Below, piece by piece: positions 25,222-34,500 of a stretch of 38,273 bases of DNA (its first letter is position 1; each line of letters opens with the position of its first letter). Both the position numbers and the translations under genes were made by a program. A model generated the notes under the pieces. The model did no database searches. It had not been told where the DNA came from and saw only the letters and a program-made list of their open reading frames with translations. This DNA is from Inquilinus limosus DSM 16000 (lineage in GTDB: Bacteria; Pseudomonadota; Alphaproteobacteria; DSM-16000; Inquilinaceae), in the NCBI RefSeq assembly GCF_000423185.1, contig NZ_AUHM01000046.1, forward strand, positions 1 to 38,273, given 5' to 3'.

Positions 25222-25908
25222 TCACACGTCCTCCGTCTCCGCGATCTCGGCCAGCCGGTCGCGGTCCCGCAGCACCAGGGCGCCGTTCTCGCGGCTCAGG
25301 GTGCCGTCCTGCAACCAGCGGCCGATCTGGACATTGACCTTGGACCGGCTGGCCCCGATCAGGAGGCCGAGGTCACGCTGCGACAGCGTCCGCGGCAGCC
25401 GCGGCGCTCGCCCCGGCGCCGTCTGCTCGGCCTCGCTCAGGGCCAGCAGCAGCCGGGCCAGGCGCGCCGACAGGTTCAGCAGCGCCACGCCTTCCAGCTG
25501 GTCGCTGGTCCGGCGCAGCCGGGTGGTCAGCAGTTCCATCATCTGCAGGCAGGCCTCCGGCGACTGCTTCAGCATCCGGCGCAGATCGCGCCCGTCGATC
25601 ACCTGCAGCCGGCAGTCGCCCAGCGCCACCGCATCGGCGCTGCGCCCGCGGCCGTCCAGCGCCGAGACCTCGCCGAACATCTCGCCTTCGCCGAGAATCC
25701 CCAGCAGGATCTCCCGCCCCTGGCGCGAGATCAGGCGCAGGGCCACCCGGCCGGACAGGACGACCATGATGCTGTCGCCCGGATCGCCGCGCAGGAAGAT
25801 GGTCTCGCCGTCGGCGTAGCGCCGCTCGGTCAGCCGCATCGGGGCGGCATCCCGCATCGCCGGCACCCCGGCCGGGCGAGCGGAGGTCCAGGACATGACA
25901 TAGTTCAC
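25222..25908 (-). CDS. Crp/Fnr-family transcriptional regulator
   Basis: A 228-residue Crp-type regulator with a cyclic-nucleotide-binding beta barrel at about residues 28-145 and a winged helix-turn-helix at about 168-215 (RTLSQRDLGLLIGASRSKVNVQIGRWLQDG). The phosphate-binding cassette is well kept: GEMFGEVSALDGRGRSADAVA has the Glu and Arg-Ser that hold cAMP in Crp. No Cys cluster for an iron-sulfur centre is seen. The start is GTG at 25908, seven bases after GGAG; ATG at 25896 is the alternative. It converges with the ABC operon. Cyclic-nucleotide sensing is likely but untested. Confidence 0.88.
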   Translation of the reverse strand: MNYVMSWTSARPAGVPAMRDAAPMRLTERRYADGETIFLRGDPGDSIMVVLSGRVALRLISRQGREILLGILGEGEMFGEVSALDGRGRSADAVALGDCRLQVIDGRDLRRMLKQSPEACLQMMELLTTRLRRTSDQLEGVALLNLSARLARLLLALSEAEQTAPGRAPRLPRTLSQRDLGLLIGASRSKVNVQIGRWLQDGTLSRENGALVLRDRDRLAEIAETEDV

Positions 25909-26125
25909 GGGTCGGCTCCAGCGATGGCGGCTCGGCGACGCGGCCCGGGATGCGGGCCGCGGCCTGCATCCCGGCGGTTCTCCGGCCGGCGATCTGTTGG
26001 CATTCGGAAGGCCGGCTGCGGCGGTGTTCGGCCCGCCGGCACAGCGTCTCGTGATGTCTGGAATTGTCCGCAACCGGGGCGGCCGGCTCAATACACCAAA
26101 AATAAGGTATCGTCGGGACGCGGGG

Positions 26126-27025
26126 TCAGGCTCCGGCGGCCTCGGCCTTCAGCCAGTCCACGAAGCGCCGCACCGGCGGCCAGTCGGCCACGGCGGGCAG
26201 GGTCACGGCATAGTGGCTCCAGTTGGTCGGGATCTCGGCGTCCAGCAGGCGCTGCAGGCGGCCGCGGCGCAGATCCTCCTCGACCAGCGTCCGGCGGGCG
26301 ATGGCGACGCCGAGCCCGTTCACCGCCGCCTCCAGCGTCAGCAGCGACCCGTTCAGGTTCATGCCGTCATGGACCGCGTCGGGCGGCAGGCCGTTGACCT
26401 CGAACCAATGCTGCCAATGCGCGCCGCTCTGGTCGTCCCGGGCGGTGGTGTCGATCAGGCGGTCCAGGCGCAGGATGTCGGCCGGCGCGGCGACCGGCCC
26501 CTTCGCCGCCATGTAGTCCGGGCTGGCGACCGGGAAGATCGCATCGTCCATCAGCCGCTCGACCCGCAGGTTGGGATAGGCGCCGCCGCCGAAGCGCAGG
26601 GCGATGTCGACGGTGCGCTGCGACAGGTCGGCCAGGGCCAGCTCGGCGATGATGTCGATATCGATCTCGGGGTGCAGCGCGCGGAACCGCTGCAGCCGCG
26701 GGGCCAGCCAGCGCACGGCGTGCGACGGGATGGCGCTGACCCTGAGGCGGGCCCGCCCGCGCCGGTCGACGCCGGCGACGGTGCGGCGGATCTCCTGCAG
26801 CGCCCGGCCCATCCCGGCGGCCAGGGCCTCGCCCTCGAAGGTCGGCTCGACCCGGCGGACATGCCGCACCAGCAGCGCCACGCCCAACTCCGCCTCCAGA
26901 TCGGCGACCCGGTGGCTGACGGCGCTGGCGGTGACGGCCAGCTCCTCGGCCGCGCGCTTGAAGCTGCCCAGCCGCGCCACCGCCTCGAAGGCGCGGAGGG
27001 AATCGAGCGGCGGCAGCCGCCTCAT
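26126..27025 (-). CDS. LysR-family regulator, GcvA-like
   Basis: A 299-residue LysR regulator. The N-terminal RRLPPLDSLRAFEAVARLGSF and AEELAVTASAVSHRVADLE are typical of the GcvA/AmpR branch, and the effector domain contains GVDRRGRARLRVSAIPSHAVRWLAPRL and RFGGGAYP. It lies upstream of the Crp gene on the same strand, 217 bp away, and is divergent from the tandem LuxR genes. GcvA-like proteins control glycine cleavage or beta-lactamase genes in well-studied species, but no such target is nearby. Confidence 0.9.
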   Translation of the reverse strand: MRRLPPLDSLRAFEAVARLGSFKRAAEELAVTASAVSHRVADLEAELGVALLVRHVRRVEPTFEGEALAAGMGRALQEIRRTVAGVDRRGRARLRVSAIPSHAVRWLAPRLQRFRALHPEIDIDIIAELALADLSQRTVDIALRFGGGAYPNLRVERLMDDAIFPVASPDYMAAKGPVAAPADILRLDRLIDTTARDDQSGAHWQHWFEVNGLPPDAVHDGMNLNGSLLTLEAAVNGLGVAIARRTLVEEDLRRGRLQRLLDAEIPTNWSHYAVTLPAVADWPPVRRFVDWLKAEAAGA

Positions 27026-27128
27026 CGCCGGCGGTCCGGAGGGGTCGCGAGCGTCGCCAGCCTCATGGATGAGCCCGCCTCATGCATTGATGCGGAAATG
27101 ATCGCTTGTCCGGCAGGTCGTGCCAAGT

Positions 27129-27140
27129 CATAGCGCTATG
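27129..27140. promoter_or_regulatory. Perfect 12-base palindrome in the 27026-27319 intergenic region
   Basis: CATAGCGCTATG lies 104 bp upstream of the GcvA-like LysR start and 180 bp upstream of the first LuxR gene. It could be an operator of either. The rest of this 294-bp divergent region shows no further clear feature. Confidence 0.3.
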
Positions 27141-27319
27141 GAACCGGCCCGGTCTGCGTGCGGGGCTCGCAGCCGGACCGGATTCATGCGGGGACTTCGG
27201 GATGTCCGGATGTGACCGGCGTAACATTGAGATCGCCTCTCATACGCAATCCTGCGCGGCGTGTCGCCGGCGCCGATGCCGCCGTTCAGGCGCCGGGCGC
27301 CGCATCCCGATGAGGGCCG

Positions 27320-28165
27320 ATGCTCGTTCGTCCTGACCCGTCCGCCGCCCGCCGATCCGCGATCCGGGCTCCACCTCCCGGCCGGAGCCGGCGGCGGGCC
27401 GATCCGCGCATCCCGCCGTCGTCTCCGCCCTGCGACGACGACATCCTCAGGCTGGTCGGCCAGGTCTACGACGCCGCCATCGGCGGCGAGGCGTGGGAGA
27501 CGGTGGTGACCCGCCTGCGGGACCTGCTGGGCGGCGAATCCGGGGCGCTGTTCCGGGCGGGCTACGCCGCGCCGGCGGAGCGCGCGGTCCATGTCGGCTG
27601 CGATCCGGCCTTCATCCCGCCCTACAACGACCATTACCACCGGATGTCGCCGACCCTGCCGATCATATCCCGGCTGCCGGCCGGATCGGTCCGCACCAAC
27701 CACATGCTGGTGCCGGAGGCGGTCTATGCAAGGACGGAATTCTACAACGACCATATCCGGCCGCAGGGCAAGCACAGCATCGTGTTCTGGGTCGGGGACG
27801 GCGACGGGCTCGACCGGAAGTTCTTCTGCCTGTGGCGGCAGCGGTGGCAGCCGGCCTGGGAAGCGTCGGCGTTCCGCGTGCTGGGCGCGGTCGGGCGGCG
27901 CCTCGCCCGGGCGCTGGAGATAGAGCATCGCCTCGCCGCCGGCCCGCCCCGATCCGCGGCTGCGGCGGGCCTTCTGGCGCCGCAGGAGCGCGCCTGCCTC
28001 GCCGGTGTCGCCCGCGGCGCGTCGAGCAAGCAGATCGCCCGGCGGCTCGGCCTGTCGATGCACACGGTCAACGCCTATCTCGCCTCGACCCGGCGCAAGC
28101 TGAAGGCCGCCAGCCGCAGCGAGGCCGTCGCCATGGCGCTGTCCGCGGGGCTGATCGATGGCTGA
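27320..28165 (+). CDS. LuxR-type regulator, tandem copy 1
   Basis: A 281-residue regulator with a C-terminal LuxR helix-turn-helix in about the last 65 residues (LAPQERACLAGVARGASSKQIARRLGLSMHTVNAYL). The sensory region (about 38-200; LRLVGQVYDAAIGGEAWETVVTRL ... FYNDHIRPQGKHS) is of a type common in alphaproteobacteria and is not a classical acyl-homoserine-lactone domain. No LuxI-like synthase is nearby. The first 37 residues are rich in Arg and Pro and may not be translated; the ATG at 27320 follows GAGGG at a short distance. Copy 2 overlaps its end by 8 bases. Confidence 0.85.
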   Translation: MLVRPDPSAARRSAIRAPPPGRSRRRADPRIPPSSPPCDDDILRLVGQVYDAAIGGEAWETVVTRLRDLLGGESGALFRAGYAAPAERAVHVGCDPAFIPPYNDHYHRMSPTLPIISRLPAGSVRTNHMLVPEAVYARTEFYNDHIRPQGKHSIVFWVGDGDGLDRKFFCLWRQRWQPAWEASAFRVLGAVGRRLARALEIEHRLAAGPPRSAAAAGLLAPQERACLAGVARGASSKQIARRLGLSMHTVNAYLASTRRKLKAASRSEAVAMALSAGLIDG

Positions 28166-28928
28166 GCCGATGCGGCCGCCAAGCCAGGACGCGCTCTCGG
28201 CCGTGATCGCGCAGGCCTATGACGCCGCGCTCGGCCGCGAGAGCTGGCCGGACCTGCTGTCCCGCCTGGCCGACCTGCTCGGCTCCGACTCTTCGGTGGT
28301 GCTGCATCCGACCGGAACGCCGCTGCCGCGGGACCAGGCGGTCCGCCTCCGCGTCGATCCCGGCTTCGTGCCGCTCTACAACGCGCATTACCACGCCACC
28401 TGGCCGGTGCTGCCGATGCTGCCGCGGCTGCCGGCCGGCACGGTCTTCGTCGACCGCATGCTGGTGCCGGACAGCGCCTTCCTGCGGAGCGAGTTCTACA
28501 ACGACTATGCGCGGCCGCAGGGCCGGCACAGCGGCCTCCACTGGGTGGATGTCGGCGGCGACGGGCTGGGGGCTCATCTCTCCGTCTGGCGCACCCGCCG
28601 CCGGCCGGGCTGGGGCGAGGCCGAAGCCCGGCTGCTGCGCCATATCGGCCCGCATCTCGGCCGGGCGCTGGCCGTCGCGCGGCGGCTCGCCGGCCCGGCG
28701 CAGCCCCGGCCGCCGGCCGCCATCGATCCCGACCTGGTCGCGCCGCGCGAGCTCGACTGCCTCGCCTGGGTCGCCCGCGGCGCCTCCAGCAAGCAGATCG
28801 CCCGTCAGCTCGGCCTGTCGATGCACACGGTCAACGCCTATCTCGCCTCGGCCCGGCGCAAGCTGAAGGCGACCAGCCGCAGCGAGGCCGTGGCCATGGC
28901 GCTGCAGCTCGGCCTGATCGGGGCCTGA
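28158..28928 (+). CDS. LuxR-type regulator, tandem copy 2
   Basis: A 256-residue paralogue of the gene before it, with the same plan and near-identical DNA-binding half (ARGASSKQIARQLGLSMHTVNAYLAS and KLKATSRSEAVAMALQLGLI). The sensory domains are more diverged: copy 1 has HRMSPTLPIISRLPAGSVRTNHML where copy 2 has HATWPVLPMLPRLPAGTVFVDRML. Its ATG overlaps the copy 1 stop by 8 bases, so both are made from one message. Shared recognition helices suggest common targets or heterodimers, with different signals. Confidence 0.88.
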   Translation: MAEPMRPPSQDALSAVIAQAYDAALGRESWPDLLSRLADLLGSDSSVVLHPTGTPLPRDQAVRLRVDPGFVPLYNAHYHATWPVLPMLPRLPAGTVFVDRMLVPDSAFLRSEFYNDYARPQGRHSGLHWVDVGGDGLGAHLSVWRTRRRPGWGEAEARLLRHIGPHLGRALAVARRLAGPAQPRPPAAIDPDLVAPRELDCLAWVARGASSKQIARQLGLSMHTVNAYLASARRKLKATSRSEAVAMALQLGLIGA

Positions 28929-29068
28929 CCGCCGGCCCGGCCTGTTCCCCCGGACACAAGCGCGGTCGCAAGCCTCTGCTAGAGGTTGTCTCCTCGATCG
29001 GTCGAGGCGGGAGGACGCCGGTTCGCGGCGCGCACCGGCGTCCGCGGCCGCATGCCGGCGGAGATCGG

Positions 29069-29746
29069 ATGCATTCCATGGAGACGCCCATGACCACCAC
29101 CCAGGACTGGCGCAGGGTCTATCACTTCTGGTTCCCGGACGGTCTCGACGAGGCCGATCCGGAGACGCATCTGCGGCTGCACGGCTGGTGGTTCGGCGGC
29201 GGCGCCAATGCGGCGCTGGTGCCGTTCGCCCCGATGCTGGCCGCCGCCCGGGCCGGCAGCCTGGACCACTGGCTCGACACCCCTCTCGGGCGCCTGTCGC
29301 TGATCATCGTGCTCGACCAGTTCCCGCGCGGCCTGTTCGCCGGCCGTCCGGAGGCCTATGCCGACGATCCCGCCGTGCTGCGCATCACCCGGGACGGTCT
29401 GGCGAACGGCCATTACGACGCGCTCACCAGGCCCTGGGAGCAGGTCTTCTTCCTGATGCCGCTGGCCCATGCCGAGGGGCCGGATCACGAGGCCCGGCTG
29501 AAGCAGGTGGTGGCGATGGTCGAGCGGGTGGCGGCCGAGGCGCCGCAGCGGCTGCGGCCGCAGTACCGCTTCCACGTCAGCCAGGCGCGGTCGCATCTCG
29601 AGGTGATCTCGCGCTTCGGCCGGTTTCCCCATCGCAACCCGATCCTCGGCCGCGCCTCGACGCCGGAGGAGGCGGCCTATCTGGCGAAGGGCGACTTCGT
29701 CCATCTGCGGCGGCCGCCCGGGCTCGACCATGAGGAGACGCACTGA
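29069..29746 (+). CDS. DUF924 family protein
   Basis: A 225-residue soluble protein of the DUF924 family. Signatures are YHFWFPDG near residue 18, LSLIIVLDQFPRGLFAGRPEAYADDP (about 78-104), FFLMPLAHAEGPDHEA and GRFPHRNPILGRASTPEEAAYL (about 182-204). The fold is TPR-like helical; no enzyme activity is established for the family. The first ATG follows GGCGGAGA. An in-frame ATG at 29090 behind GGAGA is an equally good start. It stands alone between the LuxR pair and a convergent secreted-protein gene. Confidence 0.88.
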   Translation: MHSMETPMTTTQDWRRVYHFWFPDGLDEADPETHLRLHGWWFGGGANAALVPFAPMLAAARAGSLDHWLDTPLGRLSLIIVLDQFPRGLFAGRPEAYADDPAVLRITRDGLANGHYDALTRPWEQVFFLMPLAHAEGPDHEARLKQVVAMVERVAAEAPQRLRPQYRFHVSQARSHLEVISRFGRFPHRNPILGRASTPEEAAYLAKGDFVHLRRPPGLDHEETH

Positions 29747-29829
29747 AACCGGAAGCCGACCGCAAGCCTGTCAAACAACCATGGCGGCGGAGACCGCAGC
29801 CTCCAGGCAGAACGGCCCCTGTGAGCGCC

Positions 29830-30333
29830 TCACGGCCACGCCTTCGTGTCCGGATTTTCTTCGATCAGGGAGCAGTGGAGTGTGATCGGCGCCTTCCGGA
29901 CGTCGGCGAGCGCGCCATCGATGAAATCGCAGGCGAGGAGATTGTCAGGACCGCTCTTGCGCGCCGACGCGACGTTGAGGTTGACCTTGACCGGACCGGC
30001 GAGCCAGTCGATCCGCTTCTGGTCGACATTGGCGCCGCTGATATGGGCGCGTCCGCCCGACCCCGGGATCTCCACCTCTTCGTCCCGGGGCGTGAGATCG
30101 ATCTGACCGACCTCGTCGGCGTGCTTCTCCGCGCTCCGCTTGGGATCGCCGTAGTAGGACGCGAAGGCGACGATTCCCTCCTTCCGGGCAGCGAGGGTGG
30201 CGGCGGCCTTCTCGGACAGCGTGACATTGATGTCGAAGCCCAGCGTCTCATCGGCCGCGGCAGGGAATGCCGCCAGTGCCAAGGCGCCGGCGGCAAGCAT
30301 GATCCGGGCGCCATATCTGTAGGCTGATCGCAT
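29830..30333 (-). CDS. Exported protein of unknown function
   Basis: A 167-residue protein with a clear signal peptide (about residues 1-27; Arg-rich start, then IMLAAGALALAAFPAAADE with cleavage after AAA). The mature part is hydrophilic and ends HCSLIEENPDTKAWP; two Cys residues (in LLACDF and LHCSL) could form a disulfide. I do not recognise a family. The start at 30333 follows GAGGG; an upstream in-frame ATG at 30381 overlaps the neighbour and would bury the signal peptide. It is the third of three small exported proteins on this strand. Confidence 0.75.
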   Translation of the reverse strand: MRSAYRYGARIMLAAGALALAAFPAAADETLGFDINVTLSEKAAATLAARKEGIVAFASYYGDPKRSAEKHADEVGQIDLTPRDEEVEIPGSGGRAHISGANVDQKRIDWLAGPVKVNLNVASARKSGPDNLLACDFIDGALADVRKAPITLHCSLIEENPDTKAWP

Positions 30334-30377
30334 GCGGAACCCTCGTGACTGGGTGGCGGGCCATTGATCATTCGCGC

Positions 30378-30611
30378 TCAAAGTTCCCCTTTGAGCGCTT
30401 CACGATCGAGAAATCGCTGGTTGTCTTCGTTGTCCAGCCTCTGCTGCTGCAGCATGCATTGGTCGTAGGTTGGCGTCCCGCGCTGGATGCCGAGATTGTC
30501 GCATGCGCGCTGATAAGCCTCCCGGTCCAGATCGTCGAGCGTCTGGCAACCGCCGAGAGCCGCGAAGACGGCGGTGAGCGCGACGGCTCTGAGCAGATTT
30601 GCTGGCGCCAT
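30378..30611 (-). CDS. Small lipoprotein
   Basis: A 77-residue protein with a lipoprotein signal: NLLRAVALTAVFAALGGC, where LGGC is the lipobox and the Cys the acylated residue, near residue 19. The mature part of about 58 residues is charged and Gln-rich (RACDNLGIQRGTPTYDQCMLQQQRL), with two further Cys. Small lipoproteins ending in this sort of YDQCMLQQ pattern are common in alphaproteobacteria, without known function. The start follows CCGGAGAAGCAA. It lies 44 bases upstream of the exported protein before it on the map and may share its message. Confidence 0.75.
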   Translation of the reverse strand: MAPANLLRAVALTAVFAALGGCQTLDDLDREAYQRACDNLGIQRGTPTYDQCMLQQQRLDNEDNQRFLDREALKGEL

Positions 30612-30672
30612 TTGCTTCTCCGGATTTTGGATTGGGCATCGGGGCGGAATGCAGGTCCACCTGCCTCGGCTT

Positions 30673-31146
30673 CTAGTCATTGATGGCGATGATCCGCACC
30701 TCCGATTTATTGCATGTCGCGTCGTTGCAGATGCCGCTGAACCACACCACTCCGTCGCCGATCATCACGCCCTGCCAGTTGGCAAACAGTGTCTCATAGG
30801 TTTGCTTGGCGACAGCGTTCTTCACCTTGGGCGTGATGATCTGGTCGTAGTCGGCCACGAAGTGTTCTTTGTCTCTGAGCTTCACCGCTTTCCCATTGAT
30901 GCGAGCCTGAAAAGGATAATCGACCATCGAGGCGACCGTTTCCTTGTCACTCTCGGCGATGGCCTTCTTCAGCTCCGTGAAGAATCGCTCATAGGGTTTG
31001 TGATCGCCGAACAGAGAATCGAGAGTGCTGTTCACTTCGGCCACGCTCTGCGCGCCGGCCGGACCGGGACTGCCGACCGACAGGCAAACGGCTGAAGCCA
31101 GAGCAATGAGCAGCTGTCGCACGTCAAGCCTCCGATGAACGGACAT
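30673..31146 (-). CDS. Exported protein, possibly NTF2-like, of unknown function
   Basis: A 157-residue protein with a signal peptide (LLIALASAVCLSVGSPGPAGAQ, cleavage near residue 34). The mature part is lysine-rich and less GC-biased than the surroundings: FFTELKKAIAESDKETVASMVDYPFQARING, and at the end DGVVWFSGICNDATCNKSEVRIIAIND. The layout (helix, YPF, beta segments ending in a conserved IND) recalls NTF2-like domains, but this is only an impression. The ATG at 31146 is chosen; ATG at 31155 in the same frame is possible. It lies first in the run of three small exported proteins. Confidence 0.72.
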   Translation of the reverse strand: MSVHRRLDVRQLLIALASAVCLSVGSPGPAGAQSVAEVNSTLDSLFGDHKPYERFFTELKKAIAESDKETVASMVDYPFQARINGKAVKLRDKEHFVADYDQIITPKVKNAVAKQTYETLFANWQGVMIGDGVVWFSGICNDATCNKSEVRIIAIND

Positions 31147-31308
31147 TTCTTCCATCTCTCCCCTCTGGAAAGCCAAGCCCGACCAGCCGGTTCCGGCCGA
31201 TCCGGATAGTTCAACAATCACTGTCAGGATTCAAGCAAACAGCTCCGCCTCCGGGTCATTGTGGCCTCTAGGCTTGATTGGCGACATATTCGAAGAAGGG
31301 GTTTGGTT

Positions 31309-31325
31309 GAATTTTTATAAAATTC
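31309..31325. promoter_or_regulatory. AT-rich inverted repeat upstream of the autotransporter gene
   Basis: GAATTTTTATAAAATTC is a perfect inverted repeat (7-base arms, 3-base centre) that stands out in high-GC DNA. It lies in the 388-bp gap 31147-31534 between the divergent exported-protein gene and the autotransporter gene. It could be a regulator site or the AT-rich core of a promoter. The remainder of the gap is unusually AT-rich for the window and holds no gene I can support. Confidence 0.35.
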
Positions 31326-31534
31326 TTCACAGAACGGAAGGATGGCGATCTCAATTCTAGTGCTGTCGAAAACCGGTTCACTTTTGGAATGGGCGTTGCT
31401 TTCTTCGTATCGATTCGTTCTGCTTGGGGAGATTGGTGAGATCTGCGCTTCTTTCCTGGAAGCAATTGGCCAATCGGGCGAAAGCGCGTCGGGGCACCCG
31501 TCGCCCGCGAACCGGAATTGGAAGGGGGGTAACC

Positions 31535-34500
31535 ATGCGCTCGAAATCGAAGGCAGTCCGCGTCCTGGCGACGACGGCATTGGTCACGCCGCAGATCTCG
31601 CTCGCCCAGCAGGCAACCCTGTCCGTCCCGGTGGCAAACGATGCCGAGTACGCTCGGAACTGGGGCGTGCCGATGATCAACGCGCTTCCCGCCTATCGGC
31701 TCGGCTATACAGGCAAGGGTGTCGTCGTCGCCGTGATCGACACGGGGCTCGACATCAACCATCCCGAATTCGCCGGCCGCGTGTCCGATGCTCTGCGAAA
31801 TTTCGGGCAGTCGCTCGCGCCGGGTGATGTCCAGGATGGAAACGGGCACGGCACGCATGTCGGCGGCATCATCGGGGCCGCGCGCGACGGCCGGGGCATG
31901 CAGGGCGTGGCGTACGAGGCCACCCTCCTGCCGCTCCGCACGATCGTCGACGATCGGGTCGACGATGCGGAGGCCAAGGCCATCGAGTACGCCGCGCGCC
32001 ACGGCGCCACGGTGATCAGCGGCAGTTATGGTCCTGAGACGCTGGAGAAGCAGATCCAGGACAAGAACGGCAACTGGAAAGACAATCCTCATTATCGGCA
32101 GCTCGGCTACCAGCCGATCTACGACGATCCGGCCAGTCTGATCGCCAACTACGAGGCGCTGAAGAAAGCCGCTGCCGCCGACGTCGTGATGGTCTTTGCG
32201 GCGGGCAATGAGTACAGCAACCAGCCGGTTGCGTCCGCCATGCCCGACGGCAACGGCATGTTGCCGCTGATCACGCCGGAGAATACGGCGGCCAACAAGC
32301 TCTACAAGTTTGTCGACATCTCCTACAGCGACAATGCCGACAGGAACAACCCCAACACCTACAGGTTCATCTCGCCGACGGATCCGTCCGTCGCCAAGCT
32401 GGACTTCTCCGATCTGAAGGGCTCGCTGATCGCCGTCGTCGCCGTCGATCGCGACGGCAAGATCGCGAGCTACAGCAACCGGTGCGGGCTCGCGGCGGAG
32501 TGGTGTCTCGCGGCGCCCGGCGGCGAGGACCCGGAGGAGGATCCGTCTGTCGGCATCTATTCGACCTGGCCGGGTGGGGGCTACAAGCCCGACGACGGAA
32601 CGTCGATGGCCACACCGCATGTCTCGGGAGCCGTGGCGGTGGTCCGGTCCGCCTTCCCCTACATGAACGCCCGGCAGACCATCGAGACCATATTGACCTC
32701 GGCCACCGACATCGGGTCCCCCGAGACCTACGGCCAGGGCCTGCTCAACCTGGGCGCGGCCGTCGGCGGGCCGATGGAGTTCCGCTATGCGGGCGTCTTC
32801 GACGTCGACACGAAAGGCTACTCGTCGGTTTGGTCGAATCCGATCTCGGGCCCTGGCGACCTGACGAAGCGCGGCGCGGGCACGCTCGTCCTCAGCGGCG
32901 ACAGCAGCTATACCGGACCGACAACCATCCTTGGCGGCACGCTCGCGGTCGACGGCAGCATCGTCTCGCGGGTCGGCGTCGCAGGCGCGGGCACGCTCGC
33001 CGGATCGGGGACGGTCGGATCGCTGACGGTGGGGCAGGGCGGCGCCGTCGCACCGGGAAGCGGCCTCGATCCTGCCAGGGCGGTCGGCGCATTGGCGGTG
33101 AACGGCGATCTCGTGCAGCGGGCCGGCTCCACCTACGAGGCCGGCATCGCGCCCGGCAAGTCGTCCGACCTCATCGACGTCTCCGGCAGCGCGACGCTCG
33201 ACCGCGGCGCCGATGTCGAGGTCGTGCGGCAGGGCGCAGGCCGCTTCGCGACCGACACCCGCTATACCCTGCTGACGGCCGATGGAGGCATCATCGGCAC
33301 CTATGGCGGCCTTACCGGTTCGCCGGTCGTGGACCTGCCCTTCCTCGACTTCGCCCTGGCTTACGACCCGACCAACGTCTTCCTCGACATCGACCGCTCC
33401 GGCACAGCCTTCGCCGATGTGGCCGCGACGTCCAATCAGCGCGCGGTCGCAGCCAGGGCGGAGGAGTTGGGGACGGGCGACACCATCCACGACGCGATCC
33501 TCAACCTGACGAGGGCGGAATCGCGGGCGGCCTTCGACAGCCTGTCCGGCGAGATCCACGCCTCTGTTGCCGGTGCGCTGGTCGAGGACAGCCATTTCGT
33601 GCGCGACGCGGCCAACGACCGGCTCCGCGCCGCCTTCGATCCCCTCCGAGGCCCGGGCGCCCCGCTCCTGGCCGATGCCTCCGGCGCCGGCGCGCCGGAG
33701 GCGCCGGATGCCCCGACCGGCCGGATCTCGGCCTGGACCCGGGCCTTCGGCGGGTGGGGTCATCTCGACGGCGACGGCAATGCGGCGCGGCTCGACCGCG
33801 GCACCGCCGGCTTCCTGATCGGCGGCGACACGCCGATCGCCGACAGGTGGCGGGTCGGCCTGCTGGCCGGCTACAGCCGCTCTTCCTTCGATGTGAACCG
33901 GCGCTCATCGACCGGGTCGAGCGACAACTACCATCTGGGCCTCTACGGCGGCTCGCAGTGGGGCGGGCTCGGTTTCCGCACCGGCGTCGCCTATTCCTGG
34001 CACGAGGTCGACACCAGCCGGCATATCGGCTTCGGCGACTATTCCGCCGGCCTCGACGCGGACTACGGCGCCGGCACGTTCCAGGCCTTCGGCGAGCTCG
34101 GCTATCGGATCGACGCGGGGAGCGCCTTCTTCGAGCCCTTCGCCAATCTCGCCCATGTCCGGGTGGAGACCGACAGCTTCGAGGAGCATGGCGGGACGGC
34201 GGCACTCCGCGGCGACGGCGACACCACGGACGAGACCTTCACCACGCTCGGGCTGCGCGCGTCGAGCAGCTTCCTCCTCGCGGACGTGACGATGATGGTC
34301 CATGGAACGGCCGCCTGGCGGCATGCGTACGGGGACCTGACGCCGGAGGCTTCGCTCCGTTTCGCGGGAGGCGATGCCTTCAGCATCGCCGGCGCGCCGA
34401 TCGCCCGGGACGCAGCCGTGATCGAAGCCGGCTTCGACGCGGGCGTCACCAATGCGGTGTCGCTCGGCGCGTCCTACGGCGGGGAGATCGCCGCTGGCGC

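Noticed and set aside
31224-31580. A 118-codon minus-strand open frame ahead of the autotransporter
   Set aside because: No motif and no ribosome-binding site; it overlaps the autotransporter start and its signal peptide.
31268-33763. An 831-codon open frame antisense to the autotransporter
   Set aside because: The autotransporter has a full catalytic triad, signal peptide and barrel on the other strand; the antisense frame has no recognisable motif.
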